Part shown: piece by piece, positions 39,955 to 47,462 of the stretch | How the letters are laid out: the number at the start of each line of letters is the position of its first letter | Numbering within the stretch: position 1 is the first letter of the stretch | From: Phocaeicola coprophilus DSM 18228 = JCM 13818 | Lineage (GTDB): Bacteria > Bacteroidota > Bacteroidia > Bacteroidales > Bacteroidaceae | Reading direction: 5' to 3' | NCBI RefSeq assembly: GCF_000157915.1 | Contig: NZ_EQ973651.1 | Location: forward strand, 14,685 to 66,450 | DNA length: 51,766 bases | Translations under genes and position numbers: made by a program | The notes under the pieces: generated by a model | Database searches by the model: none | What the model saw: only the letters and a program-made list of their open reading frames with translations | Told to the model about the DNA's origin: nothing

Positions 39955-40410
39955 ATGTTTGTCTTTTTTAATTTTCCAAAGTCCCATTCTGGAATTTTTC
40001 GGGTGATAATTTTAATGTTTAGTGTATTCCTCTTTTCCTGTGAAAAGGAGAATGCGGGTTCTTCTGCTTCTGCCACAATTCTTGAAATACCGGAATCACA
40101 GACTTCCTGGAATATTTCTCAAAGTGGAGAGACAGTTTCTATACAACTTCATTCTGATGGGAGGTGGAGTGTTGAACTGGATGATCAGTTCTCTTCATGG
40201 ATAAGTATAACTCCCCTTACAGGAGGTGCAGGAGACTCTGTCATCAGTCTGACCATAGGAGAGAATTGGAATAAAGAAGAACGGAATGGAGTTGTGACAA
40301 TCCGGAGTGGTGAACTTTATCAGACGGTATCAGTTATTCAGGAAGGGAATAGTCAGTATCTTGTTCCAGAGGGTGAAAATACAGACGATATGCCGGTTGA
40401 CAAATGGTAA
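39955..40410 (+). CDS. Small BACON-domain lipoprotein
   Basis: 151 aa with a lipoprotein signal (VFLFSC, C29). The remainder is one BACON-type beta-sandwich (about 40-130): typical WSVELDDQFSSWISITPLTGGAGDSVISLTI, then RNGVVTIRSGELYQTVSVIQEG. BACON domains are often found at the N-terminus of Bacteroidetes surface proteins and are thought to bind glycans or act as spacers. Here it is alone, followed after 21 bp by the M64 peptidase-like lipoprotein, so the two are probably made together. Base composition is clearly more AT-rich than the capsule and hydrolase genes, a possible sign of separate origin. Confidence 0.8.
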   Translation: MFVFFNFPKSHSGIFRVIILMFSVFLFSCEKENAGSSASATILEIPESQTSWNISQSGETVSIQLHSDGRWSVELDDQFSSWISITPLTGGAGDSVISLTIGENWNKEERNGVVTIRSGELYQTVSVIQEGNSQYLVPEGENTDDMPVDKW

Positions 40411-40431
40411 CTTTAAAAGAAAGGAAATATA

Positions 40432-42633
40432 ATGAAAAACATAGGAATTTATATCGGTTTGCTGTTTTTGGTATGGAGTATGTCAGCATGTACGGATGAG
40501 CAGTCATTTGATGGGCAAAATGGAAGTATCCGTGTGACAGGTGTTATAGATCAGTCATCAAGAACTGTATATGATGTGGGCGAAGATGCAGTTGTTGTTT
40601 CATGGGATGAAGGTGACCTGATTGGTCTGTTCCCGGAAGGGCAGTCAAGGGCAATACGTTATAAAGCTCTTACAAAAGGAAAGCAGGTTGATTTTGCTCC
40701 GGTTGATACACCTTTAGAGAAAAAAGAAGGGGGAGAGTTCTATGCATATTATCCTCATGTAGAATCTGCTTTAAGTTTTCCTCATCTTCCCTTCAGAGAT
40801 CTGTTTACACAATCTTATTGTGAGGATCATCCCGATCCGGCTGTTGACTTCATGTACGCTAAAAGCCAGATGCAGAATGGAGAATTGCATTTGCATTTTA
40901 GTCATCTGTTTACTTTTTTGAAACTTAATATTCGTGTGGAACTTTTGGATAATGCACAGGGATTGTTTGTTCGTTCGGTAGAGCCTCTCATTCCTGTAAC
41001 CGAAGAAGGTAATTTACCTTACTTTGATATGGAGAAAGAGATGGTTTGCGGAGTAAAGTATAATCACATGTGGTATCTGATACCTGCTGATAAGATAGCC
41101 GATAAAGAGGTGGTTACCTGTTATCTGGCTGTACTCCCGACTTCAGAAGACAACGTCATTACTTTTTTTCTTTTCAAGAATGATGGAACAGCCGATCAGG
41201 CAATTTTGGAACGGAAAGCCCCTGAAGGTGGTTTTCTCCCCGGGCATGTATATGATCTGACGGTTGATGAAATGGAATTTGAAGATGTAATGATGGTTCA
41301 GCAGCGGGAAAAGCAGGCGTTGATAGATCTGTATAATGCTACTGATGGCGACAATTGGATCAATCATGAGAACTGGTGCAGTGACAAGCCTTTATATGAA
41401 TGGTATGGAGTTGAATATTGGGATGGACGTGTCAGGAGTCTTTCCTTATCTGAAAATGGATTAACCGGAAACCTTCCTGCTTCTCTGGCTAATCTGGAAA
41501 ATTTGAATTACATGAATTTGACCGGCAACAGGCTAAGTGGAAACGTGCCGGATGAAATACTTGCCAGTAAGTGGTGGAATGAAGTTGGTTTTGGTGGCAT
41601 TCTTTTTCAGCAGGAAGGATATAAATTGATATTCCCTACGTATGAATCCACTGATTATTCGATGGATGGGTCTGTTGTTACTCTTCAGACTCACACAGTA
41701 GGAGATGGTTTGAAACTGGTGATTTTCGGTGATGCCTATTCTGACCGTCTGATTGCCGATGGAACATATCGGAGCCATGCCGAACAGGCCATGAAGGCGT
41801 TCTTTTCAGAAGAACCATATGCTTCTTTTCAGGATTACTTTGATGTGTATATGGTCAATGTTGTGTCCAGAAATGAAATACTTGGGGAGAATACAGCATT
41901 TCAGACCTCAGTAGAATTTGAGAGGAATACATTTGTTACAAATCCTCTGATGGTTATTGATTATTGCTATAAGATGGCGGAAACGAATTATCAGACAGCT
42001 GATGTAACTACCATTGTTCTGTTGAATTCAAGTGCACCGTTCCGTTCCAATTGTTCGATGTGGTCTGATGGTTTTTCGGCAGCTTTCTGTCTGTATGGTC
42101 AGGGTGGGCAAGATCTTGAATATCTGATCCATCATGAAGCTTGCGGGCATGGATTTGGAAAACTGGCCGATGAATATACTGAATTTGAAGGTTATTATCC
42201 CTATTCAGCTGGAGTTGAGGAACTTCATGCTATAAATGAATCCATGAACATTGATGTGACCTCTGATCCTTTGCAAGTGTCGTGGGGATATTTTCTGTCG
42301 GATGCCCGCTATGCAAATGAAAAAATCGGAATTTATGAAGGAGCTGATTATTATCCCAAAGGAGTATATCGGGCTACGGAAAATAGTATCATGCGGTATA
42401 ATAGCGGTGGCTTTAACGCACCAAGCCGACAGAGCATTTATCGTCGTATCATGGAGAAGTCCGGTGGCATGTATAACTTTGAAGAATTTCTGAAATATGA
42501 TGAGATCAATCGGCAACGGATAGACTGGGGAGTTGTTTCCCGGAGTATTTCAATGCCTGAAATGCTGAAAGGAGCCTCACCGATCCGATACAATTATCCT
42601 GCAAGTGAGGCAAGAAGCCGTTTGGGAAAATAA
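40432..42633 (+). CDS. Fimbrillin-like/LRR/M64 peptidase-like lipoprotein
   Basis: 733 aa with lipobox MSAC (C20). Three parts: a fimbrillin-like beta domain (about 25-285; SSRTVYDVGEDAVVVSWDEG, GEFYAYYPH), a short leucine-rich repeat stretch (about 300-385; LSLSENGLTGNLPASLANLENLNYMNLTGNRLSG), and a metallopeptidase domain of the IgA-peptidase M64 type (about 410-690). The zinc site reads H568-E-A-C-G-H573-GFGKLADEY, with three residues between E and H where canonical HExxH has two; the following LADEY matches M64. It is likely a surface or secreted protease, or a protease-derived binding protein. It is probably co-transcribed with the BACON lipoprotein upstream. The gene is AT-rich compared with its neighbours. 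Confidence 0.8.
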   Translation: MKNIGIYIGLLFLVWSMSACTDEQSFDGQNGSIRVTGVIDQSSRTVYDVGEDAVVVSWDEGDLIGLFPEGQSRAIRYKALTKGKQVDFAPVDTPLEKKEGGEFYAYYPHVESALSFPHLPFRDLFTQSYCEDHPDPAVDFMYAKSQMQNGELHLHFSHLFTFLKLNIRVELLDNAQGLFVRSVEPLIPVTEEGNLPYFDMEKEMVCGVKYNHMWYLIPADKIADKEVVTCYLAVLPTSEDNVITFFLFKNDGTADQAILERKAPEGGFLPGHVYDLTVDEMEFEDVMMVQQREKQALIDLYNATDGDNWINHENWCSDKPLYEWYGVEYWDGRVRSLSLSENGLTGNLPASLANLENLNYMNLTGNRLSGNVPDEILASKWWNEVGFGGILFQQEGYKLIFPTYESTDYSMDGSVVTLQTHTVGDGLKLVIFGDAYSDRLIADGTYRSHAEQAMKAFFSEEPYASFQDYFDVYMVNVVSRNEILGENTAFQTSVEFERNTFVTNPLMVIDYCYKMAETNYQTADVTTIVLLNSSAPFRSNCSMWSDGFSAAFCLYGQGGQDLEYLIHHEACGHGFGKLADEYTEFEGYYPYSAGVEELHAINESMNIDVTSDPLQVSWGYFLSDARYANEKIGIYEGADYYPKGVYRATENSIMRYNSGGFNAPSRQSIYRRIMEKSGGMYNFEEFLKYDEINRQRIDWGVVSRSISMPEMLKGASPIRYNYPASEARSRLGK

Positions 42634-42651
42634 GATCCGTTGTAAAAACCA

Positions 42652-42697
42652 TTCAGGGGAAGTCCGGAACCACAAACCAGACTTCCCCTGAACCATT
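42652..42697. terminator. Bidirectional terminator
   Basis: Perfect 13-bp stem TTCAGGGGAAGTC/GACTTCCCCTGAA (42652-42664 with 42680-42692), T5 on the plus side and T5 on the minus side. It serves the convergent M64 and YeiH-type genes. Confidence 0.92.
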
Positions 42698-42716
42698 TTT
42701 CATCCCATACATTGGC

Positions 42717-43796
42717 TTATCCGATCATCGGAACCAGCCACTTGGTCAGCAGGTAACCGCCGCCCAGCAGCCAGATGTAAAGCAGTCCGGCCAGCAGGAA
42801 AGGTTTCGCACCTGCCTGTTTGAATTTCTCCATGCTGGTGTCCGTACCCAGAGCAGTCATGGCCATGGTCAGCATGAATGTATCGATGTATTCAATGGCA
42901 CCGTTCAGCGGAATTTCCTTCACGCTGTCCACTCCGAAGAGGTATTGCAGCAGTGAGTTCAGACAGATGATGCCGATGAATCCGAAGGCAAACCAGGGAA
43001 TGGTGATCTTGCTCTTCTGGGTCGTGCCTCCCTCTGTTGCAGCCTTCTTGCGGCCGGCCAGTGCGAAGCTCATGATCACGAGCACCGGAGCCAGCATCAT
43101 GACACGGATCATCTTGGTGATGGTTGCCGTACCCGCAATACCCAGCGTGTCGGTCGGGTCCATTGCGTTACCCGCACCGGCCACGTGAGCCACTTCGTGC
43201 AGGGTACTTCCCGTATAGATTGCTACTCCCGTGTCACCCAGCGCATCCAGCATACCGGCGCGGTACAGGATAGGATAGAGGAACATGGAGATCGTTCCGA
43301 AGATCACCACCGTCGATACGGCGATGGCTGTCTTGTGGCCCTCACATTTCACGACCGGTTCGGCACCCAGCACTGCCGCAGCACCGCAGATCGCGCTTCC
43401 CGTAGCCGTCATCAGCGAAGTATCTTTATCCATTTTCAGCAGCTTGCCCAGCCATACGCCCAGGAAGATGGTTCCTGCCACGATGATGGTGTCGATCACC
43501 ACAGCCGGAAGTCCCACGGCAGCTACCTGTGTCAGCGTCAGGCGGAATCCGTAGAGTACGATACCGGCACGCAGGATCTGCTTCGTACAGAACTTGATTC
43601 CCGGCACCCAGGTTTCGGGAAGCTTGTTGCGCAGGCTGTTGGCATACAGCATACCCAGGATGATACCCACAATCAGCGGACTGAATGACAGACTTTTCAC
43701 GAAAGGAATTTCGGCGATGTAGAACGCAGCGAATGAGAATAAGGCAATCAATAAAATACCGTGAATGGTATTTGCTCTGTTTTCTTTACTGAACAT
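42717..43796 (-). CDS. YeiH-family (UPF0324) putative sulfate exporter/membrane protein
   Basis: 359-aa inner-membrane protein with about 9-10 helices. The family signatures are present: SPLIVGIILGMLYANSL, LRAGIVLYGFRLTL, TGSAICGAAAVLGAEPVV, and STLHEVAHVAGAGNAM. UPF0324/YeiH proteins are often labelled putative sulfate exporters, but the substrate is not firmly known. A perfect minus-strand -7 element TACCTTTG lies at 43830-43823, 27 bp before the start. No functional tie to its neighbours is visible. Confidence 0.9.
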   Translation of the reverse strand: MFSKENRANTIHGILLIALFSFAAFYIAEIPFVKSLSFSPLIVGIILGMLYANSLRNKLPETWVPGIKFCTKQILRAGIVLYGFRLTLTQVAAVGLPAVVIDTIIVAGTIFLGVWLGKLLKMDKDTSLMTATGSAICGAAAVLGAEPVVKCEGHKTAIAVSTVVIFGTISMFLYPILYRAGMLDALGDTGVAIYTGSTLHEVAHVAGAGNAMDPTDTLGIAGTATITKMIRVMMLAPVLVIMSFALAGRKKAATEGGTTQKSKITIPWFAFGFIGIICLNSLLQYLFGVDSVKEIPLNGAIEYIDTFMLTMAMTALGTDTSMEKFKQAGAKPFLLAGLLYIWLLGGGYLLTKWLVPMIG

Positions 43797-43822
43797 AGTT
43801 TTATCTCTTTTTTAATCCGCTG

Positions 43823-43830
43823 CAAAGGTA
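43823..43830 (-). promoter_or_regulatory. -7 promoter element of the YeiH-type gene
   Basis: Perfect TACCTTTG on the minus strand, 27 bp before the ATG. No -33 match. Confidence 0.55.
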
Positions 43831-43921
43831 ATACATTCTTTCCGGTTTCGCTATTCACCTTTTTTTATACCCTATAACCGGAAGTAATATCCGCTTTTGT
43901 CAAGCAGAGTGTTCAGGAGAA

Positions 43922-44821
43922 TTATTTCCACAAGCTTTCTTCTTTCCAATTCCGACAGAATCCCATTGCTGTTATATCTATCGAAGGAAAATCAGCCAAT
44001 AAGTTAGAAAGTTTTTGGTTGAAGTTGTTGTTGGGGGATACTGAAGCAAGGAAATGTCGTATGATGCACAGGCGATAGTAAATTCTTTTCTTATCCGTTG
44101 TTGTGGTATCAATCCATGCATTTACCGTTTTGCGTGGTTCAGCTGGATTCAGCATGAAATTTCTGTTCCATACCCTTGCATGATGGCAACACATGTTACG
44201 CAAGTTTGCAAGTACGGTTAGCCATGAGGTAAAAACTTGTGGTTTCAGACCGAAATAACCGGCGATGTGCTTCATCAGCTGGTTTTTTGATATATTGGAA
44301 TAAATATAGTTCAGGTTCCCAAAAGACAGCACTTCTGTTTTCATCCATGCCGGAGGATATGTTTCAATGAAGTTTTGTCGAAATTCTTCAATGTAATCCT
44401 CTTTACTTGATATCAGTTCTTTGTCTATGATTGACAAAGTCTGATTAAATTTATCTGTATTGGCAAAATATGCAGCCTCTGTTATCCAATACTTGTCATT
44501 TAATTCCTGGCATCCGATGTTAGCTAATACACTGCGAATGGCAATTTCGATTTTCTCTATTTCGTTGAAAAGTAGAATACGTAATTTTTTGTCAAAGCGA
44601 TAAAGCGTCAAGACTTCCTCAAATTTTGTTCCCTCTTTTAGTGATAAATCATTTTTGGGGCTTTTGTAAAATGGGTAAATATATGCAGATAAGCGATGAT
44701 AACCGATGTTCATCAGATAACTGGCCGCTTTATGCTCATTTTCTATTAGCATTCCACGTGATTTAAGAATTTGAACGATTTGTTCTGGAGAGGAATAAGG
44801 CTTGACGAAATTTGCTTTCAT
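43922..44821 (-). CDS. Abi_2 (AbiD/AbiF-type) abortive-infection protein with HEPN motif
   Basis: 299 aa, cytoplasmic, helical. Family signatures include the start FVKPYSSPEQIVQILKSRGM, IGYHRLSAYIYPF, the RFDKKLRILLFNEIEKIEIAIRS helix, and the HEPN-like RNase motif Rx4H in LRNMCCHHARVWNR (R208 to H213). Abi_2 proteins are phage-defence toxins thought to act as RNases that stop growth on infection. Its leader is unusual: a -7 element, a GC-rich hairpin and T7 are packed into about 75 bp before the ATG, so most transcripts may end before the gene (see the ncRNA entry). AT-rich composition and position next to a capsule locus fit an acquired defence gene. Confidence 0.87.
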   Translation of the reverse strand: MKANFVKPYSSPEQIVQILKSRGMLIENEHKAASYLMNIGYHRLSAYIYPFYKSPKNDLSLKEGTKFEEVLTLYRFDKKLRILLFNEIEKIEIAIRSVLANIGCQELNDKYWITEAAYFANTDKFNQTLSIIDKELISSKEDYIEEFRQNFIETYPPAWMKTEVLSFGNLNYIYSNISKNQLMKHIAGYFGLKPQVFTSWLTVLANLRNMCCHHARVWNRNFMLNPAEPRKTVNAWIDTTTTDKKRIYYRLCIIRHFLASVSPNNNFNQKLSNLLADFPSIDITAMGFCRNWKEESLWK

Positions 44822-44833
44822 ATATGTAGAATA

Positions 44834-44886
44834 AAAAAACGACCCGCCGATTTGAGCATTGTCAAGAGGCTTGGCGGGTTCTAATG
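44834..44886 (-). ncRNA. Candidate small RNA with intrinsic terminator in the leader of the Abi_2 gene
   Basis: Minus strand. After the -7 element at 44897-44890 the predicted transcript starts near 44886, folds ACCCGCC (44879-44873) with GGCGGGT (44848-44842), and ends in T7 (44839-44833), about 53 nt in all. The 24-nt loop can form an inner TTGA/TCAA helix. Only about 11 bases separate the T-run from the Abi_2 ATG. Promoter, short structured RNA, terminator, toxin is the layout of type III toxin-antitoxin loci. I also recall reports of conserved RNAs upstream of AbiF-type genes. A simple attenuator is the alternative. Confidence 0.6.
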
Positions 44887-44889
44887 GGG

Positions 44890-44897
44890 CAAAGGTA
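44890..44897 (-). promoter_or_regulatory. -7 promoter element of the Abi_2 leader RNA
   Basis: Perfect TACCTTTG on the minus strand directly before the hairpin. The -33 position reads TAGG, so only the -7 element is convincing. Confidence 0.6.
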
Positions 44898-44979
44898 GTG
44901 AGAATATATGAAATAACCTACTATTGGGAACGTTATTTTTTTACCCCGTTGAACCTAAAGTTGGTTTTTGTAATGGAAA

Positions 44980-44999
44980 TGTAAATACCTGTTTTGTAA
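44980..44999 (+). promoter_or_regulatory. Motif shared with the inverted repeat upstream of the left SusC
   Basis: TGTAAATACC, then TG, then TTTTGTAA. At 3530-3550 the same two blocks occur with AGC between them: 18 of 18 block bases identical over sites 41 kb apart. The copy here lies 60 bp before the upxY -7 element, suggesting a common regulator or recombination site. Confidence 0.55.
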
Positions 45000-45058
45000 T
45001 ATACGGGAATATTTGGTTAAAACAGGAGTAAAAGTGTATCATCAATGAGAAAAATACT

Positions 45059-45066
45059 TATCTTTG
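45059..45066 (+). promoter_or_regulatory. -7 promoter element of upxY/capsule leader
   Basis: Perfect TATCTTTG; no good -33 match. It implies an untranslated leader of about 180 nt before the upxY start at 45251, within which TCTCTCC (45106-45112) can pair with GGAGAGA (45194-45200). Confidence 0.55.
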
Positions 45067-45250
45067 CGCCGAAATGATACAACCTGGCAGCTGTGGGAGG
45101 GCCGGTCTCTCCTAGACGGAAGCATGTTTTATTTCATTTCTCTTTATTGTCAACCAAATAGATGTGATATACCGGGCTCCTGCAGGACCTGGTGGAGAGA
45201 GAAGAATATACATGCGGAAAAATTTCAGCCAGATTACGACAGGTAAAGAA

Positions 45251-45811
45251 ATGAAACAGACGATCGAAGAAAACCCGATATGGATCCCGTTGCAGACCAC
45301 CTACTGTAAGGAATTGCAGGTGGCCGAATTTCTTCGTGACTCAGAGATACCTTATTATATCCCCCAGACTTATGAGCTGCAGGACGCAAAAGATGGAAGC
45401 GGACGTTGCGAACGGATTCTTGTTCCCGCCATCCATAATCTGCTTTTCATACGATGTAACCACTACGATCGCGAATGGTGCAGACGTTTGCAGCAGTCCA
45501 TTCCTTTTCCCACGTATTTCATGAGGCGCGGACGGGAAAGTGCCGACTATTGTATCATTTCCAACCGGGAGATGCAGAATTTCATACGGGCCACCAACCC
45601 CGAGATCCAGGGGACGCGGTTCATTGATCCCGAAAAACTGAAGAACAAGAAAAATGTCCGGGTGCGGGTTGTCCGCAAGGGACCGCTGTTCGGTATGGAA
45701 GGACAGTTTGTCCGTTACGGAGGACGCCATTATATCGCCATTCAGGTGAGCGGAAGTGCCGCTTTGCTGCGGATCAGCTACACCTGGTGCGAACTGATCG
45801 AAGAAATTTAA
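45251..45811 (+). CDS. UpxY-type NusG-like transcription antiterminator
   Basis: 186 aa from ATG 45251. It has an NGN-like fold: WIPLQTTYCKELQVAEFLRDSEIPYYIP at the start, VPAIHNLLFIRC (LIFIR-type strand), and a C-terminal KOW-like part (VRVVRKGPLFGMEGQFVRYGGRHYIAIQVSG). UpxY proteins of Bacteroides are the first gene of capsule operons and prevent early termination in their own leader. Starts at 45164 or 45212 in the same frame would add residues not typical of the family; 45212 has a purine-rich stretch before it and cannot be excluded. wza and wzz follow about 1.7 kb downstream, split off by other genes. Confidence 0.85.
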   Translation: MKQTIEENPIWIPLQTTYCKELQVAEFLRDSEIPYYIPQTYELQDAKDGSGRCERILVPAIHNLLFIRCNHYDREWCRRLQQSIPFPTYFMRRGRESADYCIISNREMQNFIRATNPEIQGTRFIDPEKLKNKKNVRVRVVRKGPLFGMEGQFVRYGGRHYIAIQVSGSAALLRISYTWCELIEEI

Positions 45812-45845
45812 CCGCTGGTTAAGTGTTTCATGACTGAAAAAGAAA

Positions 45846-45871
45846 GGAGGGTCTGCCTTGTGCAGCCCTCC
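45846..45871. terminator. Hairpin between upxY and the smalltalk gene
   Basis: GGAGGG-T-CTGC pairs with GCAG-CCCTCC (45846-45856 with 45862-45871), with one bulged T. There is no strong T-run on either side, so it is a possible weak terminator between two convergent genes. Confidence 0.55.
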
Positions 45872-45903
45872 TTCAAATCAGGAATCCTTTCCGGTTTCGT
45901 CCG

Positions 45904-46017
45904 CTAGATCACCCCGCAGGCACTGAGTCCGAAGGCACCTGCGACGGCGGTTGCCACGGTGATGATCACTTTGAGCACCAGGCTCCAGATTGTTTTTTTC
46001 TTGCTGGTATTTTCCAT
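45904..46017 (-). CDS. Smalltalk protein (37-aa membrane micro-protein)
   Basis: A 37-aa protein starting MENTSKKKTIW, then a single hydrophobic helix (about 12-33, LVLKVIITVATAVAGAFGLSA) and ending CGVI. This short cationic start plus one helix is the pattern of the 'smalltalk' family found all over Bacteroides genomes, usually beside an HU-like gene as here. Its function is unknown. It lies 191 bp after the HU-like gene in the same direction and may be on the same mRNA; I see no gene in the gap between them. Confidence 0.8.
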   Translation of the reverse strand: MENTSKKKTIWSLVLKVIITVATAVAGAFGLSACGVI

Positions 46018-46208
46018 AAGCAGTTAAGATTAAGGTTTATATAATTGGGGTCGGAAGCACTGAGGAGCCTGACGGAACGGTTTCCTGCTTTCCCTGGTGA
46101 AAGCCACTTGTGCCTGGCGGATCCGGAGTCATTTTCGGAGAGTCCGCTCACCGCCTGTCTGGAAAGGGTCGCCGTCGCGCGTCAGTTCCCGTCAGTTATT
46201 TCCGCTGG

Positions 46209-46709
46209 TCAGACACCCATGCCGCCCTGGTCATCCGTTTCTTCCTCCGTCACCTCCGGCGAGATATCCACGGTTGTTTCACCGGCCTTGTGGGCCTTGA
46301 GCACTTTCTGGCTGACAGAGCGCGGAGCCACCAGGTTGAAGACGGCTTCACCCAGCAGATCCTTGAAGCGGGCGCCGCACTGCCATTTCACGTTCAGCTT
46401 CTTGACGTAAATGGCCGGATTGTACTCGGCAGCCGAAGGAGCCCCTTCACCGCTGATGCGGACATAGAAGAAACCCAGGTCGCCCAGTTCCACCTTCTTG
46501 CCTTCCAGCAGCTGTTCCCGCAGGCAGTCCACCGCCATGGTCAGGATCGCCGCCACGTCGGAACGCTTGTACACGCTGCCGTGGCTGGCAATATGTTCGG
46601 CAAACTGGTTGATGTTCATCACTTCGCTGTACTGTGAAGTGGCATAAGCTTTCTTGGGAGCCCCCTTGTCGATGGGGTTGCTTCTCATGGCGATACTGTA
46701 GTTTAACAT
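46209..46709 (-). CDS. HU-like DNA-binding protein (Bacteroides HU-HIG type)
   Basis: 166 aa: an HU/IHF-like domain in the form found next to capsule and VapE genes of Bacteroides. Features are the N-terminal NPIDKGAPKKAYATSQYSEVMN, the helical VYKRSDVAAILTMAVDCLREQLLEG, the beta-arm region KKVELGDLGFFYVRISGEGA, and an acidic Gly-rich tail (EVTEEETDDQGGMGV). It should bind or bend DNA, but its targets are not known. A perfect minus-strand -7 element at 47001-46994 would give an mRNA leader of about 280 nt that covers the 22-bp repeat array. It forms a likely operon with the smalltalk gene. Confidence 0.85.
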   Translation of the reverse strand: MLNYSIAMRSNPIDKGAPKKAYATSQYSEVMNINQFAEHIASHGSVYKRSDVAAILTMAVDCLREQLLEGKKVELGDLGFFYVRISGEGAPSAAEYNPAIYVKKLNVKWQCGARFKDLLGEAVFNLVAPRSVSQKVLKAHKAGETTVDISPEVTEEETDDQGGMGV

Positions 46710-46784
46710 AATACGATAAATAAAGAGTTAATAAATAAGTTCCTTACAGACTCCGGACTTTCGGGTTCCGGCCATTCCTTGCAT

Positions 46785-46938
46785 TGACCAGTCAATGCCA
46801 GGATATCGACCAGTCGATGCTGAGGTATTGACCAGTCGATGCCAGGATATTGACCAGTCGTTGCGAAGGGATCGTGCGGTCGATTCAGCTGCATCGACCA
46901 GTCGTTGCTGAGGTAACCACCTGTCGGTTTCTCTGGAT
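46785..46938. repeat. Seven head-to-tail 22-bp units in the HU/DUF4248 spacer
   Basis: Units begin at 46785, 46807, 46829, 46851, 46873, 46895 and 46917, each exactly 22 bp. The core is GACCAGTCGATGC, with the near-palindrome TCGACCAGTCGA when the preceding base is C. Units 1-4 and 6 are close copies; 5 and 7 are degenerate. There are no unique spacers, so it is not a CRISPR array. A 22-bp period (about two helical turns) puts all cores on the same DNA face, as in arrays of protein-binding sites. Confidence 0.85.
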
Positions 46939-46993
46939 TTTCCGGATAATCCGGAGAGCTTGTCCGGAACCTTCCTTCCCGTTGTCTGTATGA

Positions 46994-47001
46994 CAAAGGT
47001 A
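46994..47001 (-). promoter_or_regulatory. -7 promoter element of the HU-like gene
   Basis: Perfect TACCTTTG on the minus strand, 285 bp before the ATG. If it is used, the 22-bp repeats are part of the HU mRNA leader. Confidence 0.45.
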
Positions 47002-47139
47002 ACACCTTCCGAAGAACGGTTTGCACCTTACGGACGCTTGTCGGCGAATGACGGGCGATGATGCACGATAAGGCCCGACAGGGGTGTGGCGACACACGGT
47101 CCGGAGGTGAAAAAAGACCGGAACAGAGTCCGGAAAAGC

Positions 47140-47170
47140 TTGCTTATATCACTGAAAATGAGTATCTTTA
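47140..47170 (+). promoter_or_regulatory. Promoter of the DUF4248-wza-wzz genes
   Basis: TTGC at 47140-47143 (or CTTG one base earlier), 19-20 bp, and TATCTTTA at 47163-47170, one mismatch from TAnnTTTG. It would start transcription about 25 bp before the DUF4248 ATG. Confidence 0.5.
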
Positions 47171-47199
47171 TCCTATAATCAATTAACGGAAACAAAGAT

Positions 47200-47418
47200 A
47201 TGGATACTTTTCAGATTCGCTCTTACGGCATCGGGGAACTTGCCCGTTGCTATGCTCCCAACATCACGGCAGGGGCTGCCCGCCGCAAACTGATGTACTG
47301 GATTTCCCTGCAGCCTGCACTGGTCGATGCGCTTCATGCGTCCGGTTTCAGCCAGAAGGTGCGCAGCTTTACGCCCGCTCAGGTCCGCCTGATCGTCGAG
47401 GCGTTGGGGGAGCCCTGA
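47200..47418 (+). CDS. DUF4248-domain protein
   Basis: 72 aa, cytoplasmic. The sequence FQIRSYGIGELARCYAPNITAGAARRKLMYWI... FTPAQVRLIVEALGEP matches the DUF4248 family, a small helical, MerR-like domain that in Bacteroides nearly always lies between an HU-like gene and a VapE-like gene. Its function is unknown; DNA binding is a guess from the basic helices. Here it is 44 bp upstream of the wza-like gene on the same strand and may be co-transcribed with capsule export genes, which is not the usual place. Confidence 0.85.
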   Translation: MDTFQIRSYGIGELARCYAPNITAGAARRKLMYWISLQPALVDALHASGFSQKVRSFTPAQVRLIVEALGEP

Positions 47419-47462
47419 AAGTCAATAAAAACAATCATTATACAAAAACTTAAGAAGTAGAT

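Larger units (their letters stand above)
44822..45250. other. Intergenic region between Abi_2 and UpxY
   Basis: 429 bp between two diverging genes. It contains the Abi_2 leader RNA and promoter, an AT-rich stretch with the motif TGTAAATACC-TG-TTTTGTAA (44980-44999) and a CCTGTTTT/AAAACAGG inverted repeat (44988-44995 with 45019-45026), the upxY promoter (45059-45066) and a leader of about 180 nt. I see no further gene. Confidence 0.65.
46710..47199. other. Divergent intergenic region with 22-bp repeat array
   Basis: 490 bp between the HU-like gene and the DUF4248 gene. It holds the 22-bp array (46785-46938), a short dyad CTCTGGATT/AATCCGGAG (46931-46956), a minus-strand TACCTTTG (47001-46994) for the HU gene and a plus-strand promoter (47140-47170) for DUF4248. 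Apparent ORFs here come from the repeat and are not credible genes. Confidence 0.65.

Noticed and set aside
46785..46938. CRISPR array
   Set aside because: The 22-bp units follow each other directly with no unique spacers, and no cas gene is present.
46703..47095. Minus-strand ORFs of 70-130 codons in the HU/DUF4248 spacer
   Set aside because: They are built from the 22-bp repeat and flanking DNA, show no protein-like composition and overlap the HU start.
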